A stretch of 64,000 bases of DNA from Gp6-AA40 sp035492455 (GCA_035492455.1 DATJJE010000071.1:1-64000), one strand, 5' to 3'; numbered from the stretch's first letter, positions 51,975 through 61,766 are shown. Numbers and translations are program-made. Notes: generated by a model from the sequence alone, not told the origin.

Positions 51975-53624
51975 CTATTCGCGGAACGCGTTGGTCAGCG
52001 GATATCGTCGATCGCGACCAAAACTCTTGCGCGTAATTTTCACGCCAGGAGGCGCCTGCCGCCGTTTGTATTCGGCGGCGTACAGCAGCCGCTGCACTCG
52101 CGTGACCGTCTCGCGCTTGAACCCGCGCGCCACGATCTCGGCCACGCTCAGTTCTTCCTCGACGAGACCATGCAGAACCGCGTCGAGCTCCTCGTACGGC
52201 GGCAACGAGTCCTGATCCGTCTGGTTCGGCTTCAGCTCCGCGGTCGGCGCTTTGGTGATTGACGACTCTGGAATGACGCGACCGCGCGGCCCGCAGCCAC
52301 CCTCGACGACATGCTCGTTGCGCCAGCGGGCCAGGGCGTAGACCTCTGTCTTGTAGATATCCTTCAGCACCGAGTAGCCGCCGCACATGTCGCCATACAG
52401 CGTCGCGTAGCCGACCGACATCTCCGATTTGTTGCCCGTCGTCACCAGGAGGTCGCCGAACTTGTTCGACAGTCCCATCAGCAATAGACCGCGGACGCGG
52501 GCCTGCAGATTTTCCTCCGTCACATCGCGCGGGCGCGCCTCGAAGATCGGCCCCAGCGTGCGCTCCGCCGCGGCGACGGTCTCCTCGATTGTCACTGTAT
52601 CGAGACGCATGCCCAGCAGTCGCGCCGACTCTTCGGCATCGTCGAGACTCGCCTTGCTCGTGAACCGCGAAGGCAGACGCACGCCACGGACGTGCGAGGC
52701 GCCGAGCGCGTCCACTGCGACAGCCGCCGTCAACGCTGAGTCAATGCCACCGGACATGCCGAGCACGACGCCGGGAAACCGATTCTTCCGTGCGTAGTCG
52801 CGCAGACCGAGGACCATGGCGTTGTAGATCGCCTCGAGCCGTGGCTGCGGCACCCACTCTGCGTTCGAATCACAGCGGAAGGCTTTTCCATCGAGCGTCC
52901 AGCGCGTCAACGTGAGCGCTTCGCGCCAGAATGGCATGACGCAGGCGAGCGAACCGTCCGCGTTCATGACAAACGAGCCGCCATCGAAGACGAGCTCGTC
53001 CTGACCGCCAACCTGATTGATGTAGGCGATCGGCGTAGACGTGTCCTGCACGCGTGCACGTGCCAGCTCGAGCCGATGCGCGAACTTGTCCACCTCGAAC
53101 GGTGATCCGTTCGGCACGAGCATCAACTGAACGCCGCGATGCTCGAGATGGCGCGTAACGTGATCGAGCCAGATGTCCTCGCAGATCGGAAGGCCCACGC
53201 GTGCGTCCCTGAAGGTCACCGGCTCGGGCAGCGGACCCGGATCGAAGACACGCTTCTCATCGAACACGCCGTAGTTGGGTAGCTCGTGCTTGAACCGTAG
53301 CTCGCAGCAACCTCCGGCCACGAGCGCAACAGCATTGCGAATGTGCCCGTTGTCCTTCCACGGCAGCGTGACCACGAGACCGGGCGCGCCTGGTGCGTTG
53401 CTTTCACGCTCGAGATCCTTCAGCGCCGCGGCTGCCGCTTCCACAAGCGCGGGTCGCAACACGAGGTCTTCCGGCGGATAGCCGACGAGCACGAGCTCAG
53501 AAAACACCACGAGGTCGGCACCTTGTGCGGCCGCTTCATCACGCATCCGTCGCACCAGCGTGACGTTGCCGGCGACATCGCCGACGGTCGGATTCACCTG
53601 CGCGAATGCGATGGTGAGCGTCAT
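51975..53624 (-). CDS. nadE: Glutamine-dependent NAD+ synthetase
   Basis: 549 residues from ATG 53624. The N-terminal half is a nitrilase-type glutaminase with Glu in VVFSELVLVGYPPEDL, Lys in RFKHELPNYGVFDEKR and Cys in GLPICEDIW. The C-terminal half is the synthetase with the ATP pyrophosphatase loop GMSGGIDSALTAA and TTGNKSEMSVGYATLYGDMCGGYSVLKD. It amidates nicotinic acid adenine dinucleotide to NAD+ with ammonia from glutamine. Start overlaps the upstream gmhA stop (ATGA); an extended frame further upstream is gmhA read in another frame. Confidence 0.95.
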   Translation of the reverse strand: MTLTIAFAQVNPTVGDVAGNVTLVRRMRDEAAAQGADLVVFSELVLVGYPPEDLVLRPALVEAAAAALKDLERESNAPGAPGLVVTLPWKDNGHIRNAVALVAGGCCELRFKHELPNYGVFDEKRVFDPGPLPEPVTFRDARVGLPICEDIWLDHVTRHLEHRGVQLMLVPNGSPFEVDKFAHRLELARARVQDTSTPIAYINQVGGQDELVFDGGSFVMNADGSLACVMPFWREALTLTRWTLDGKAFRCDSNAEWVPQPRLEAIYNAMVLGLRDYARKNRFPGVVLGMSGGIDSALTAAVAVDALGASHVRGVRLPSRFTSKASLDDAEESARLLGMRLDTVTIEETVAAAERTLGPIFEARPRDVTEENLQARVRGLLLMGLSNKFGDLLVTTGNKSEMSVGYATLYGDMCGGYSVLKDIYKTEVYALARWRNEHVVEGGCGPRGRVIPESSITKAPTAELKPNQTDQDSLPPYEELDAVLHGLVEEELSVAEIVARGFKRETVTRVQRLLYAAEYKRRQAPPGVKITRKSFGRDRRYPLTNAFRE

Positions 53625-54208
53625 GAGTACAACGCCTGTTCTACCAGATGACAAATCAGGTGCTCCACCGCCAGATGCACCTGCTGAACGAGCTGTGTGT
53701 CGCGCGACGGAACGCGAATGGCGACATCGGCGCTCTCGGCGAGCGGGCCCGCCTCTCCGAGGAGCGCGATCACCGCGACGCCCTTCCGCCGGGCTGCCGC
53801 CACGCCGGCCATCACGTTCGGCGACGAGCCGCTGGTGCTGATGGCCAGGAGGACGTCGCCAGCCGTGCCAAGCGCCTCGATCTGACGCGCGAACACACCC
53901 TCGAAGCCCAGGTCGTTGGCATACGCCGTGAGAAACGAGGTGTCGGTCGTCAGCGCGAGTGCTGGCATCGCCGGACGCGTTTTCTCTTGCGTGAGCCTGC
54001 CGACAAACTCCGCCGCGACGTGCTGGCAATCCGCGGCGCTGCCGCCATTTCCGCACAGCAGCAGCTTGCCCCCGCGCTGAACGGACTGCGCAATGAGCGA
54101 TGCGGCGCGCGCGATGTCGGCCGCTCGATCGCCCATCGCTTCGGTCACGGATGCCGATTCGCGCAATCGTTGAGTAATAGTCGCGATCGTCTGATCGTTC
54201 GGCTGCAT
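53621..54208 (-). CDS. gmhA: Sedoheptulose-7-phosphate isomerase
   Basis: 195 residues from ATG 54208. SIS domain with GGKLLLCGNGGSAADCQHVAAEFVGRLT and LLAISTSGSSPNVMAGVAAARRKG, the GmhA signatures. It converts sedoheptulose 7-phosphate to D-glycero-D-manno-heptose 7-phosphate, the first step to ADP- or GDP-heptose for LPS core or S-layer glycans. Divergent from the epimerase gene by 37 bases; in many genomes gmhA and such epimerases form one pathway. Confidence 0.92.
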   Translation of the reverse strand: MQPNDQTIATITQRLRESASVTEAMGDRAADIARAASLIAQSVQRGGKLLLCGNGGSAADCQHVAAEFVGRLTQEKTRPAMPALALTTDTSFLTAYANDLGFEGVFARQIEALGTAGDVLLAISTSGSSPNVMAGVAAARRKGVAVIALLGEAGPLAESADVAIRVPSRDTQLVQQVHLAVEHLICHLVEQALYS

Positions 54209-54245
54209 CTGTTTAGCAGTATAGAATCGCGACACGCCCTCATCT

Positions 54246-55181
54246 ATGAGTTTCTGGAGCAGCCAACGTGTCCTGGTGACCGGCGGCACTGGTTTTCTCG
54301 GTACGCATGTCGTTCGCAAGCTGCAGGAGCAGCAATGCGCGGCGGTGTTCGCGCCGCCGCACAGCGAGTACGACCTGCGCGATCAGGAGCAGGTGATTCG
54401 CGTCTACCGCGAGACGAAACCGACCCTTGTCATCCACCTGGCCGCCGTTGTCGGCGGCATCGGTGCCAATCGCGAGCGCCCCGCCGAGTTCTTTTACGAC
54501 AACCTCATGATGGGCGCGCACCTCTTTCACGAAGCGTGGCGCGCCGGCATCCCGAAGTTCGTGGCGATCGGCACCATCTGCGCGTATCCGAAGTTCACGC
54601 CGGTGCCGTTCAAGGAAGAGCATCTCTGGGACGGTTACCCCGAGGAGACGAACGCGCCCTACGGCCTTGCCAAGAAGATGCTGCTCGTACAGTCGCAGGC
54701 ATACCGCGATCAATACGACTACAACTCGATCTTTCTTCTTCCTGTCAATCTCTATGGCCCTGGCGACAACTTCGACATGAGGTCCTCACATGTCATTCCC
54801 GCATTGATTCTCAAGTGCATGAACGCGCTCGAGAGCGGTGCGCAGGAAATCGTTGTCTGGGGTGATGGCTCGGCGACGCGAGAGTTCCTCTATGTCGAGG
54901 ATGCGGCGGACGCTATTCTGCTCGCGTCCGAGCGGTACAACAGCAGCGATCCGGTCAACCTCGGATCAGGCGAAGAGATCTCGATTAAGGATTTGGTCCA
55001 CAAGATTGCTGATGTTGTCGGCTTCGACGGGCGCATCACATGGGATAGGTCAAAGCCAAACGGTCAGCCCAGACGCAAGCTCGACACCTCACGCGCTGCA
55101 GAACGCTTCGGCTTCAAGGCGACGACCAGCTTCGATGAAGGTTTGCGGCGGACGGTCGCGTCGTATCTCGCCGTCCGCTAG
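54246..55181 (+). CDS. NAD-dependent epimerase, GDP-fucose-synthase-like
   Basis: 311 residues. RVLVTGGTGFLGTHVVRKL is the Rossmann dinucleotide loop; the catalytic YxxxK is YGLAKK, and HLAAVVGGIGANRERPAEFFYDNLMMG with TICAYPKFTPVPFKEEHLWDGYPEETNAPYG is the GDP-L-fucose synthase (WcaG) pattern. It would epimerise and reduce a GDP-4-keto-6-deoxyhexose to GDP-fucose or a related sugar; related enzymes act on GDP-heptose, which would fit the gmhA neighbour. Convergent with the permease gene by a four-base overlap. Confidence 0.9.
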   Translation: MSFWSSQRVLVTGGTGFLGTHVVRKLQEQQCAAVFAPPHSEYDLRDQEQVIRVYRETKPTLVIHLAAVVGGIGANRERPAEFFYDNLMMGAHLFHEAWRAGIPKFVAIGTICAYPKFTPVPFKEEHLWDGYPEETNAPYGLAKKMLLVQSQAYRDQYDYNSIFLLPVNLYGPGDNFDMRSSHVIPALILKCMNALESGAQEIVVWGDGSATREFLYVEDAADAILLASERYNSSDPVNLGSGEEISIKDLVHKIADVVGFDGRITWDRSKPNGQPRRKLDTSRAAERFGFKATTSFDEGLRRTVASYLAVR

Positions 55182-55834
55182 AAGACCAACCAGAATCCGC
55201 CGACGGCAATAGCGAGCGTTGCGGCGGTGAGCATCATGCCGCGGTGCAGGGACGCACGGTGATGCACGCGGGTACGTGCGGATCCCATCAGCGCCGCGAA
55301 CGCCGTCATCGCAACGACGGTCCCGACACCGAACGCTGCGATGTATTCGACGGCGGCGCCGGGTGTTGGCAGCGCGAGAGCGGGGAGCACACCGAAGAAA
55401 TGGGAACTGCCGGCAATCCCATGCAGGATTCCCATGCAGAAGGACGCGTGGGCGTGGCCGAGACGGCGGGTCCAGGCGGGTCCTGAGTGAACATGGATGT
55501 GATCGTGCGCGACCGCACCATGGAGGTGCTCGCCAGGCGCGATATTCAAGCCGCGCCGAAGCGCCCAGAGCCCGATTGCAATCAGCGCGACGCCAACGAC
55601 GCGTTCTCCCCAGGCCGACAGGATGTCCGTCGGTGGAAGCAGGTCGCGGAGCGCGATCGCCAGCAGCGCCACGACGACGACGCCCGATGCGTGGCCGAAC
55701 CCCCACGTCCATCCCGCAAACCACGCGCGCCGTCCATCCTGGAGAGCGAGCGGAGCGACAGCGGCTAGATGGTCAGGTCCGGAGAGTACATGGAAAACGC
55801 CGGCAAGGGCCCCCGTCAGAATAATCGGATACAC
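55178..55834 (-). CDS. UreH/HupE-like nickel-cobalt-type permease
   Basis: 218 residues, about six hydrophobic segments. Motifs GVFHVLSGPDHLAAVAPLA and MGILHGIAGSSHFFGVLPALALP contain the conserved His/Asp residues of the UreH/NiCoT-like family; a His-rich loop HLHGAVAHDHIHVHSG lies between halves. Probably transports or senses Ni2+, Co2+ or another divalent metal. No nickel enzyme is encoded in the window. No regulator is adjacent. Confidence 0.75.
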   Translation of the reverse strand: MYPIILTGALAGVFHVLSGPDHLAAVAPLALQDGRRAWFAGWTWGFGHASGVVVVALLAIALRDLLPPTDILSAWGERVVGVALIAIGLWALRRGLNIAPGEHLHGAVAHDHIHVHSGPAWTRRLGHAHASFCMGILHGIAGSSHFFGVLPALALPTPGAAVEYIAAFGVGTVVAMTAFAALMGSARTRVHHRASLHRGMMLTAATLAIAVGGFWLVF

Positions 55835-55869
55835 GAGGGTTCAATTCTAAACGCATCGCAGACGCGGGG

Positions 55870-57366
55870 CTACGGGCCGGGAAACAGCCGATCGTTCGTG
55901 CCTGTGGTCGCGACCACGGGAGGGCGCCCGGTGGTTGGCAGCCCGGCGCGAACGAAGATGACTGACTGGTCGTCTTTGTACGCCTCGATCCATCTGCGAT
56001 CCGTTTCCAACCTGTGGACAGCGGGAAGGACGCGCGGAATCCAGACGTAATCGGCGGCGAGATCGTCAGGAAGCGTGGCGCCCGCGCCGCGATCGAAGAA
56101 GAAATCGAAGTGACGCGTCTGCATCGAGTCCGAGTAGACCGTTTCGCGTCGACCGTCGATTGAAACCTGCATTCGCGGTGAAAGATGCCAAATGGCGTAC
56201 TCGCCCCAGCTGAACCAGACGAGCACACGGTTGCCGGCCGACTCGTTCTCGAGGAACCGAACCGCTTCGGGGCCCGGCATCGAGGCGGTGTCGAGGCGGA
56301 GCTGCCAGAAATTATCGCGCACGAGCAATAGAGCGGTGATGGCGACCCCGCACGCCAGGGCAACGAAGCCGAACCGCAGTCCCGCTGCGCTGTCGAGTCG
56401 CGCCTGGCGACGCCGCCGCTGGTATGCGTGGCAAATCGCAGGAGCGAATAGGAACGCCGAAGCGAGACCGAAGAAGGCAATCAGCCGCGAGACTTTCATC
56501 GACACCGCAGCCAGCACGATGGCGACCAGGATCCGTTCGACGCGGACATGCTCGCGGCCGCCGGCGGTCACTGACATGACGACCACCGCCAGAGCCGTCG
56601 CCCACAACCCGATGAATAACGGGCCGACGACGTACAGCGGCTGCCATTCGATGATCTCCGGACGTGACAAGCCGACGGTCTCATAAAGGAAGCGCCACAG
56701 CGTCAGTCCGTAGGGTGTGGCGAGCGTTGCGAGGAGCGACAGTGCTCCCGTTAAAACAGTCGCGGCGGCGAACCGAGGCTGTTTGCTTGCAAGGAGGCCG
56801 GTTGTCCACACGATCATCACTGCGCCACCGACGATCCAGCCGCCATGGAAATTCGCCCACAGCGCAAAGAGCGGCGGCAGAATCAGCAGCGATCGCAGTG
56901 AGCCGCGTCGCGCGGCAAGCAGACACGTCAGCAGCACGGAGAAGAACAGCAACGAGAACAGCTGCGGGCGGACATGATGTGCCTGCGATACGGTCATGAG
57001 GATGGTCGCGCCGGCCGTTACGTCGCGAGCGAACGCAGATTCGATTCCCTCCCGCCGCAGCGAGATATCGAGCAGCAACAGGACAGAACCGACGACCATC
57101 AGCTTCAGCAGCACAAGCCCTGCATCGGCGCCGAGTTTGTAGGCGATTGCGGCAACTACTTCAGCGGCCCATTCATGGTTGACCCAGACGCGATCGCTCG
57201 TGAACGAATACGTGTCGGCCGCTCGGATATGGCCATCGCGCAGCATGTCCAGACCGAAACGTACATGCCCCCACAAATCCGGGTCGGCACTCGTGAAGCT
57301 GATGACGACGAGAAATGCGCACCAGACAGCGATGCGAAGCAGGCGCTCAGTTCGCAGGTGTCTCAT
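55870..57366 (-). CDS. Polytopic GT-C-like protein, tandem paralogue 3 of 3
   Basis: 498 residues, about ten hydrophobic helices. DPDLWGHVRFGLDMLRDG and DTYSFTSDRVWVNHEWAAEV at the N-terminus and WGEYAIWHLSPRMQVSIDGRRETVYSD at the C-terminus are shared almost unchanged with the next two genes. The acidic DPDLWGH first loop suggests a GT-C-like membrane enzyme, with a periplasmic C-terminal domain. Last gene of the operon and coupled to the upstream paralogue by a four-base overlap. Function unproven. Confidence 0.75.
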   Translation of the reverse strand: MRHLRTERLLRIAVWCAFLVVISFTSADPDLWGHVRFGLDMLRDGHIRAADTYSFTSDRVWVNHEWAAEVVAAIAYKLGADAGLVLLKLMVVGSVLLLLDISLRREGIESAFARDVTAGATILMTVSQAHHVRPQLFSLLFFSVLLTCLLAARRGSLRSLLILPPLFALWANFHGGWIVGGAVMIVWTTGLLASKQPRFAAATVLTGALSLLATLATPYGLTLWRFLYETVGLSRPEIIEWQPLYVVGPLFIGLWATALAVVVMSVTAGGREHVRVERILVAIVLAAVSMKVSRLIAFFGLASAFLFAPAICHAYQRRRRQARLDSAAGLRFGFVALACGVAITALLLVRDNFWQLRLDTASMPGPEAVRFLENESAGNRVLVWFSWGEYAIWHLSPRMQVSIDGRRETVYSDSMQTRHFDFFFDRGAGATLPDDLAADYVWIPRVLPAVHRLETDRRWIEAYKDDQSVIFVRAGLPTTGRPPVVATTGTNDRLFPGP

Positions 57367-58904
57367 GGCCCCGGGAACGTCGCTGATCCTGGGGGTGTCG
57401 CGGCGGCGAGCATGACGGCCCGTTCACGTGACGGTGACTGGCGTCGGGCGAATACGACCGCATCGCCATCTTCGTAGACGCGGCGCCACCCTTCCGCATC
57501 GAGTCGGCGCGCTGCGGGAAGGTGGGGCGGAATCCATACGTAATCCGCGGAGAGTGTCGCCGGGAGGGAGGCGCCGCCGTCAGCATCGAAATAGAAGCGT
57601 AGATGTTGATCCTGCAGCTTCGCCGAATACGTCGTCTCTCGGCGGCCGTCGATCGACACGCGCATGCCTGGCGCGAGATGCCAGATGGCGTACTCGCCCC
57701 AGTCGAACCATACGAGCACGCGGCCGGCAGGCTGTGTGTTGAGAAACGCCACAGCGCCGGGCGCGGGCATCAGCCGACGATTGACTTGCAGATGCGTGAT
57801 GTTGACAGCGGCCGCGACCAGCGCGGCTGCCGTGACGCACCACGCGACAACGGTAGTGCCGCGAGCCGCTCGATTCGTGACCCGCAGAGATTTGTTTTCA
57901 CGGGCGCGCTGGTAGGCGTGGCCGAGGGCGGGCCCGGCAAGCATCACGGTGCCGACTGCGAGAAAGGCTTGCAGTCGCATCACCAGGAACGCTGCCACCG
58001 CGAGACCGAACAGGCACGCGATCCGTTCTGGCGTGCGCGCGTTGCGGCCGCCGACGATGAGTGCAGCGCCGGCACATGTAACGGTCACCGCCCATCGCAC
58101 CCATCCCTGCCAGCCGAACGCATAGATCGGCTGCCACTCGGTGATGTCGCCGCGGCTGAACCCGACGGTGTCATGCAGGAATTTCCACAACTCAATGCCG
58201 TACGGGGTGACCAGCGTTCCCGCCAATGCGGCGGCGCCCGCGACAGCGAGGCACGCCGCATCCTTCGGCCTCCCTGCGACTGCGGTTCCGATCGTCCACA
58301 ATGCCAGAATGGCACCACCGACCATCCAGCCGCCGTGCAGGTTTGCCCAGGCAATGAACAACGGCGGGATCAGCAGGAGAAATCGCCTCGAGCCGTCACG
58401 CGCCGCGGCCACACACCACAGCAACGCTGCGAATGCGACAACGGAAAACAGCTGTGGCCTGACGTGCTGCATTTGATCCAACGTCAGCACTAGCGCAATG
58501 GCCGCAGCCGCGTCGCGCACGATCGGGGCATCGACGGCTGCGCGTCGAAACGCGGAGTTCACAATGAGCAGCATGCCGCCGATCGCGGCGAGCTTCAGAA
58601 GGATGAGACCGACGTTGGCGCCGAGCCGATACGCGGCGGCTATGAAGATTTCCGCCAGCCATTCGTGGTTGACCCAGGCGCGATCGCTCGTAAACGAGTA
58701 GACATCTACGCGTGGGATGCTGCCATCGCGCAGCATATCGAGGCCAAAGCGCACGTGGCCCCACAGGTCCGGGTCGGTGGTGGTGTGTGCGGCACCGGCC
58801 AGCAGGATCGCCCACAACGCGATGCGCAATACCGGCGTGGTTGCAGTTACAGGATTGACGTGCGCCTGACGACTATGGCGTTCGTCGTCCCCGGCGAACA
58901 GCAT
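57363..58904 (-). CDS. Polytopic GT-C-like protein, tandem paralogue 2 of 3
   Basis: 513 residues with the same plan as its neighbours: DPDLWGHVRFGLDMLRDG, DVYSFTSDRAWVNHEWLAEI, about ten membrane helices, and WGEYAIWHLAPGMRVSIDGRRETTYSA near the end. The N-terminal ~25 residues (MLFAGDDERHSRQAHVNP) are unique to this copy; alternative downstream starts would remove them. The three genes probably arose by tandem duplication and diverged in their middle helices. Confidence 0.75.
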   Translation of the reverse strand: MLFAGDDERHSRQAHVNPVTATTPVLRIALWAILLAGAAHTTTDPDLWGHVRFGLDMLRDGSIPRVDVYSFTSDRAWVNHEWLAEIFIAAAYRLGANVGLILLKLAAIGGMLLIVNSAFRRAAVDAPIVRDAAAAIALVLTLDQMQHVRPQLFSVVAFAALLWCVAAARDGSRRFLLLIPPLFIAWANLHGGWMVGGAILALWTIGTAVAGRPKDAACLAVAGAAALAGTLVTPYGIELWKFLHDTVGFSRGDITEWQPIYAFGWQGWVRWAVTVTCAGAALIVGGRNARTPERIACLFGLAVAAFLVMRLQAFLAVGTVMLAGPALGHAYQRARENKSLRVTNRAARGTTVVAWCVTAAALVAAAVNITHLQVNRRLMPAPGAVAFLNTQPAGRVLVWFDWGEYAIWHLAPGMRVSIDGRRETTYSAKLQDQHLRFYFDADGGASLPATLSADYVWIPPHLPAARRLDAEGWRRVYEDGDAVVFARRQSPSRERAVMLAAATPPGSATFPGP

Positions 58905-58945
58905 GGTTGGGCCATTAGTGCAACAACATTGCCGCCCGCATCACA

Positions 58946-60460
58946 TCACGGACCAGGAAAAAACGCGTTGACCGCTGCAGCGATCGCGACGGGTGTATTC
59001 GATGTCCGCGAACCTGCGCGACCGAAGACGACCGAATCTGCGTCTTGATACAACCGCTGCCAGCCAGCAGCCTCGAGTCCGCGCACCGCAGGCGCGTATG
59101 GTGGAATCCAAACGTAGTCGGCCGCGAGTTCCTGCGGCAGCCCTGCGCCGCCAGGCTCGTCAAGATAGAACTGCCCGTGCCGATCTCGCACGGCTTCGGA
59201 ATAGACGGTTTCACGACGGCCATCGATCGACACACGCAGGCGCGGTGCAAGGTGCCAGATGGCGTACTCTCCCCAGTCGAACCACACGAGGAGGCGCCCA
59301 CCCGCAGGCGGCTCACTCTTCAGAAACGCGACGGCACCGGGTGCGGGAATGATCTCCCTTCCGATTCTCAAATGCGTCATGTTGATCGCTGCAACGACCA
59401 GTGCCGCAGCGATACCGCAGACCGCGACAGCCCTTATCGCACGGCGGCCGCTGTGGTCTGTTGCTGCCGAGATTGAGTGGGCGCGGTCGTAGGCTCTCGC
59501 CAGCGACGGACCGCTCAGGAACATGACCGCGAGTCCGAGAAACGCCTGCAGCCGCGCCACCCAGAGAGCGGCGGCGGCAAGCACCACGAAGCAACCGATC
59601 CGCTCCGGCTGCCGAGCCGGCCGGCCGCCAATCACAATTCCCGCGACACCGATGACCACACTGACAGCCCATGGGATGCATGCCGCCCACCCGAACGCAT
59701 ACGTCGGTTGCCATTCGGTGATGTCGGAGCGGCTGAAGCCCACGGTGTCACGGAGAAACGACCAGAGATGGAATCCATATGGCGTGACCAGTGTGGCTGC
59801 GAGTGCCGCCGCGCCCGCCATGACGTACAGTGTCGCACCGCGTCGATCACCACCGAGCGCAACGCCGAGCGTCCACACCGCGAGCACTGCGCCGCCGACG
59901 ACCCACCCGCCATGCACGTTTGCCCACGCAACGAACAGGACGGGAATCAGTAGAAGCCATCGTTTCGAGCTACGACTGGTCGTGGTCAGGCACCACATGA
60001 GAGCGGCAAACGCAACAACCGAAAACAACTGCGGCCGGACGTATCGCACCTGGTTGAGAGCCAGGACAATGGCGAGCGCAAGAACGCCGCAACGTACGAA
60101 AGCCCTTTCGATGTCCTCGCGCCGGACCGTCAAATCAACGAGCCACAGCGTGCTCACGATCACCGCAAGTTTCAGAAGAATGAGGCCGGCATTCCCAGCG
60201 CAACGGTAGGCCGTCGCCATGATCACTTCGGCCAGCCATTCGTGGTTCACCCAGGGTTGATCGCTCGTAAACGAATAGGGATCGGCGCGCGCGATGCTCC
60301 AGTCGCGGAGAATGTCGAGGCCAAATCGAACATGGCCCCACAGATCCGGATCGGTGGTCGTAAATGAGGCGCCGGCGAGGAGGATGGACCAGAACGCGCC
60401 GATTAGCAGCGATTCAGTCCGGATTCTGTTATGCGTCGCTATCGCGCGCGGCGATTTCAT
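58946..60460 (-). CDS. Polytopic GT-C-like protein, tandem paralogue 1 of 3
   Basis: 504 residues from ATG 60460, overlapping the upstream receiver-like gene by 32 bases. DPDLWGHVRFGLDILRDW, DPYSFTSDQPWVNHEWLAEV and FDWGEYAIWHLAPRLRVSIDGRRE identify it as the third copy. First of the three membrane paralogues in a five-gene operon. The family is often found near polysaccharide genes, but donor, acceptor and even catalytic activity are unknown. Confidence 0.75.
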   Translation of the reverse strand: MKSPRAIATHNRIRTESLLIGAFWSILLAGASFTTTDPDLWGHVRFGLDILRDWSIARADPYSFTSDQPWVNHEWLAEVIMATAYRCAGNAGLILLKLAVIVSTLWLVDLTVRREDIERAFVRCGVLALAIVLALNQVRYVRPQLFSVVAFAALMWCLTTTSRSSKRWLLLIPVLFVAWANVHGGWVVGGAVLAVWTLGVALGGDRRGATLYVMAGAAALAATLVTPYGFHLWSFLRDTVGFSRSDITEWQPTYAFGWAACIPWAVSVVIGVAGIVIGGRPARQPERIGCFVVLAAAALWVARLQAFLGLAVMFLSGPSLARAYDRAHSISAATDHSGRRAIRAVAVCGIAAALVVAAINMTHLRIGREIIPAPGAVAFLKSEPPAGGRLLVWFDWGEYAIWHLAPRLRVSIDGRRETVYSEAVRDRHGQFYLDEPGGAGLPQELAADYVWIPPYAPAVRGLEAAGWQRLYQDADSVVFGRAGSRTSNTPVAIAAAVNAFFPGP

Positions 60461-61289
60461 CGAGCTTGGCAATCAGTGCCGGGAAGCCGTACTGCTTCGG
60501 GTCGAACAAAGCCCAATCCTCACGACGCTGTGACTTACGCCCGCGCGTTACGGGTCGTGGCGGGTCCGGCACAACGACGGCTGTCTTCACCGGAGCGGCC
60601 TCGTCAACCAGAGGCGGAATAGTAGGCTCAGCGATGACCGTCATCGGCATGACGTTGGCGGAAGGCAGGTCTTTGCCGAACGATGATTCGTCGACGACTG
60701 GTGCAGCGACAATCGGCTCGTCAACTTCGGAGACATCCAATCGGGCGAGCAGCTCTTTGAAACTGCGACCGGTGAACATCGGCGGAGCGTCCTCGACCGC
60801 GAAGGATGCCAGGTCGGGTTCTGTCGAATCTGCCTCCGTTGCCGACTCGACGACGTCAACCGCGGGCGAAGGCGAGGGGGGCGGCACGACAACCTTTCGC
60901 TCGCGAGCCTCGCGCAAGTACTCCGTTATCTGTTCGGCGAACACCGCCGGATCACATCCTTCGGCCTCGACATGCTGCGCGCGGCCGCGTCGGAACGCGG
61001 AGAGCACGGGGCGATCGCGTTCTGCCGACGATGAAGCCAGTAGAGGAATAGTGAGCGTCTGTACGTGCGCTGCCGCGGACCCGAGCTGACGTAGATACTC
61101 AGCAATGGCGGTTTCTTCCTGGGAGGGCAGCAGTGGTGCTGTTAGCAGGACATCAGGCACGCGGCCATTAAGCGCATCGACCGCCTGGGCGGCGCTGGTT
61201 GCGACAAGCAACTCGTCGCCCAGATGCGCGCGCGCCATACCTGTCAACTGTGCCGCTCGGCGGCGATCCGGTTCGATCGCAACGATCAT
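60429..61289 (-). CDS. Pseudo-receiver-like protein
   Basis: 286 residues. The first ~130 (MIVAIEPDRRRAAQLTGMARAHLG ... VDALNGRVPDVLLTAPLLPSQEETAIAEYLRQLG) follow the CheY receiver fold, but the phosphate-accepting position after the third strand reads LLTAPLLP instead of LLDxxLP, so it is a pseudo-receiver. The rest is Pro/Val/Asp-rich and probably disordered, with a short C-terminal helix (FPALIAKLDEIAA). Tad pilus proteins TadZ/CpaE also have pseudo-receivers, and the Tad genes lie just upstream, so a pilus link is conceivable but unproven. Confidence 0.6.
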   Translation of the reverse strand: MIVAIEPDRRRAAQLTGMARAHLGDELLVATSAAQAVDALNGRVPDVLLTAPLLPSQEETAIAEYLRQLGSAAAHVQTLTIPLLASSSAERDRPVLSAFRRGRAQHVEAEGCDPAVFAEQITEYLREARERKVVVPPPSPSPAVDVVESATEADSTEPDLASFAVEDAPPMFTGRSFKELLARLDVSEVDEPIVAAPVVDESSFGKDLPSANVMPMTVIAEPTIPPLVDEAAPVKTAVVVPDPPRPVTRGRKSQRREDWALFDPKQYGFPALIAKLDEIAARDSDA

Positions 61290-61299
61290 GGCCTTTTCC

Positions 61300-61617
61300 T
61301 TACGTCCTCAACATGAACAGCAGGAGCACGCCGGCTGTCGTCAGGAACACCGTCAGCGGCAGATGCTGCATGGCTTGATCGCGCATCCCGCTGAACATCT
61401 TTGCTGTACCAGCGGATAGCTCTCCGCCTGAGTGCACCACGTGCGAAGGCGCCGCGGCCGCGACGACGCGCGTTGCCTGCTCGCGCACGCGGAAATCGAA
61501 GGCGAACAGAATCGAGCAGAGCGCCGCGAGGGCGAGAAACGAAATCGCCCCTTCACGGATCCGCGCGTACCAGCTCACTCTGAAAGCCATCGACCGTGCA
61601 CTGGTGGCAATACTCAT
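61300..61617 (-). CDS. Small membrane protein, unknown
   Basis: 105 residues with two hydrophobic helices (GAISFLALAALCSILFAF and LPLTVFLTTAGVLLLFML) separated by a ~50-residue polar loop. Ten bases upstream of the pseudo-receiver gene and first in the operon. No family recognised. Confidence 0.65.
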   Translation of the reverse strand: MSIATSARSMAFRVSWYARIREGAISFLALAALCSILFAFDFRVREQATRVVAAAAPSHVVHSGGELSAGTAKMFSGMRDQAMQHLPLTVFLTTAGVLLLFMLRT

Positions 61618-61766
61618 TCCTCTCTAGGTGAGCCTGCATCGCGCGGTCAAAGCCGCGGAATCGCGTTGCGGCGCGTCGCCGCACGATCCGCAGCCTTCAC
61701 GCACCACACAAACTCGCGTCTGCAATTACGAATGCGGCGTTGCGGCGCTGCGCGGTCGTCAAGGAC

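Noticed and set aside
53625..54056. N-terminal extension of nadE
   Set aside because: The glutaminase domain starts exactly at ATG 53624; the extension is gmhA in another frame.
53648..54865. 405-codon plus-strand frame through gmhA and the epimerase start
   Set aside because: It spans the gmhA antisense strand and then runs out of frame in the epimerase gene; no domain.
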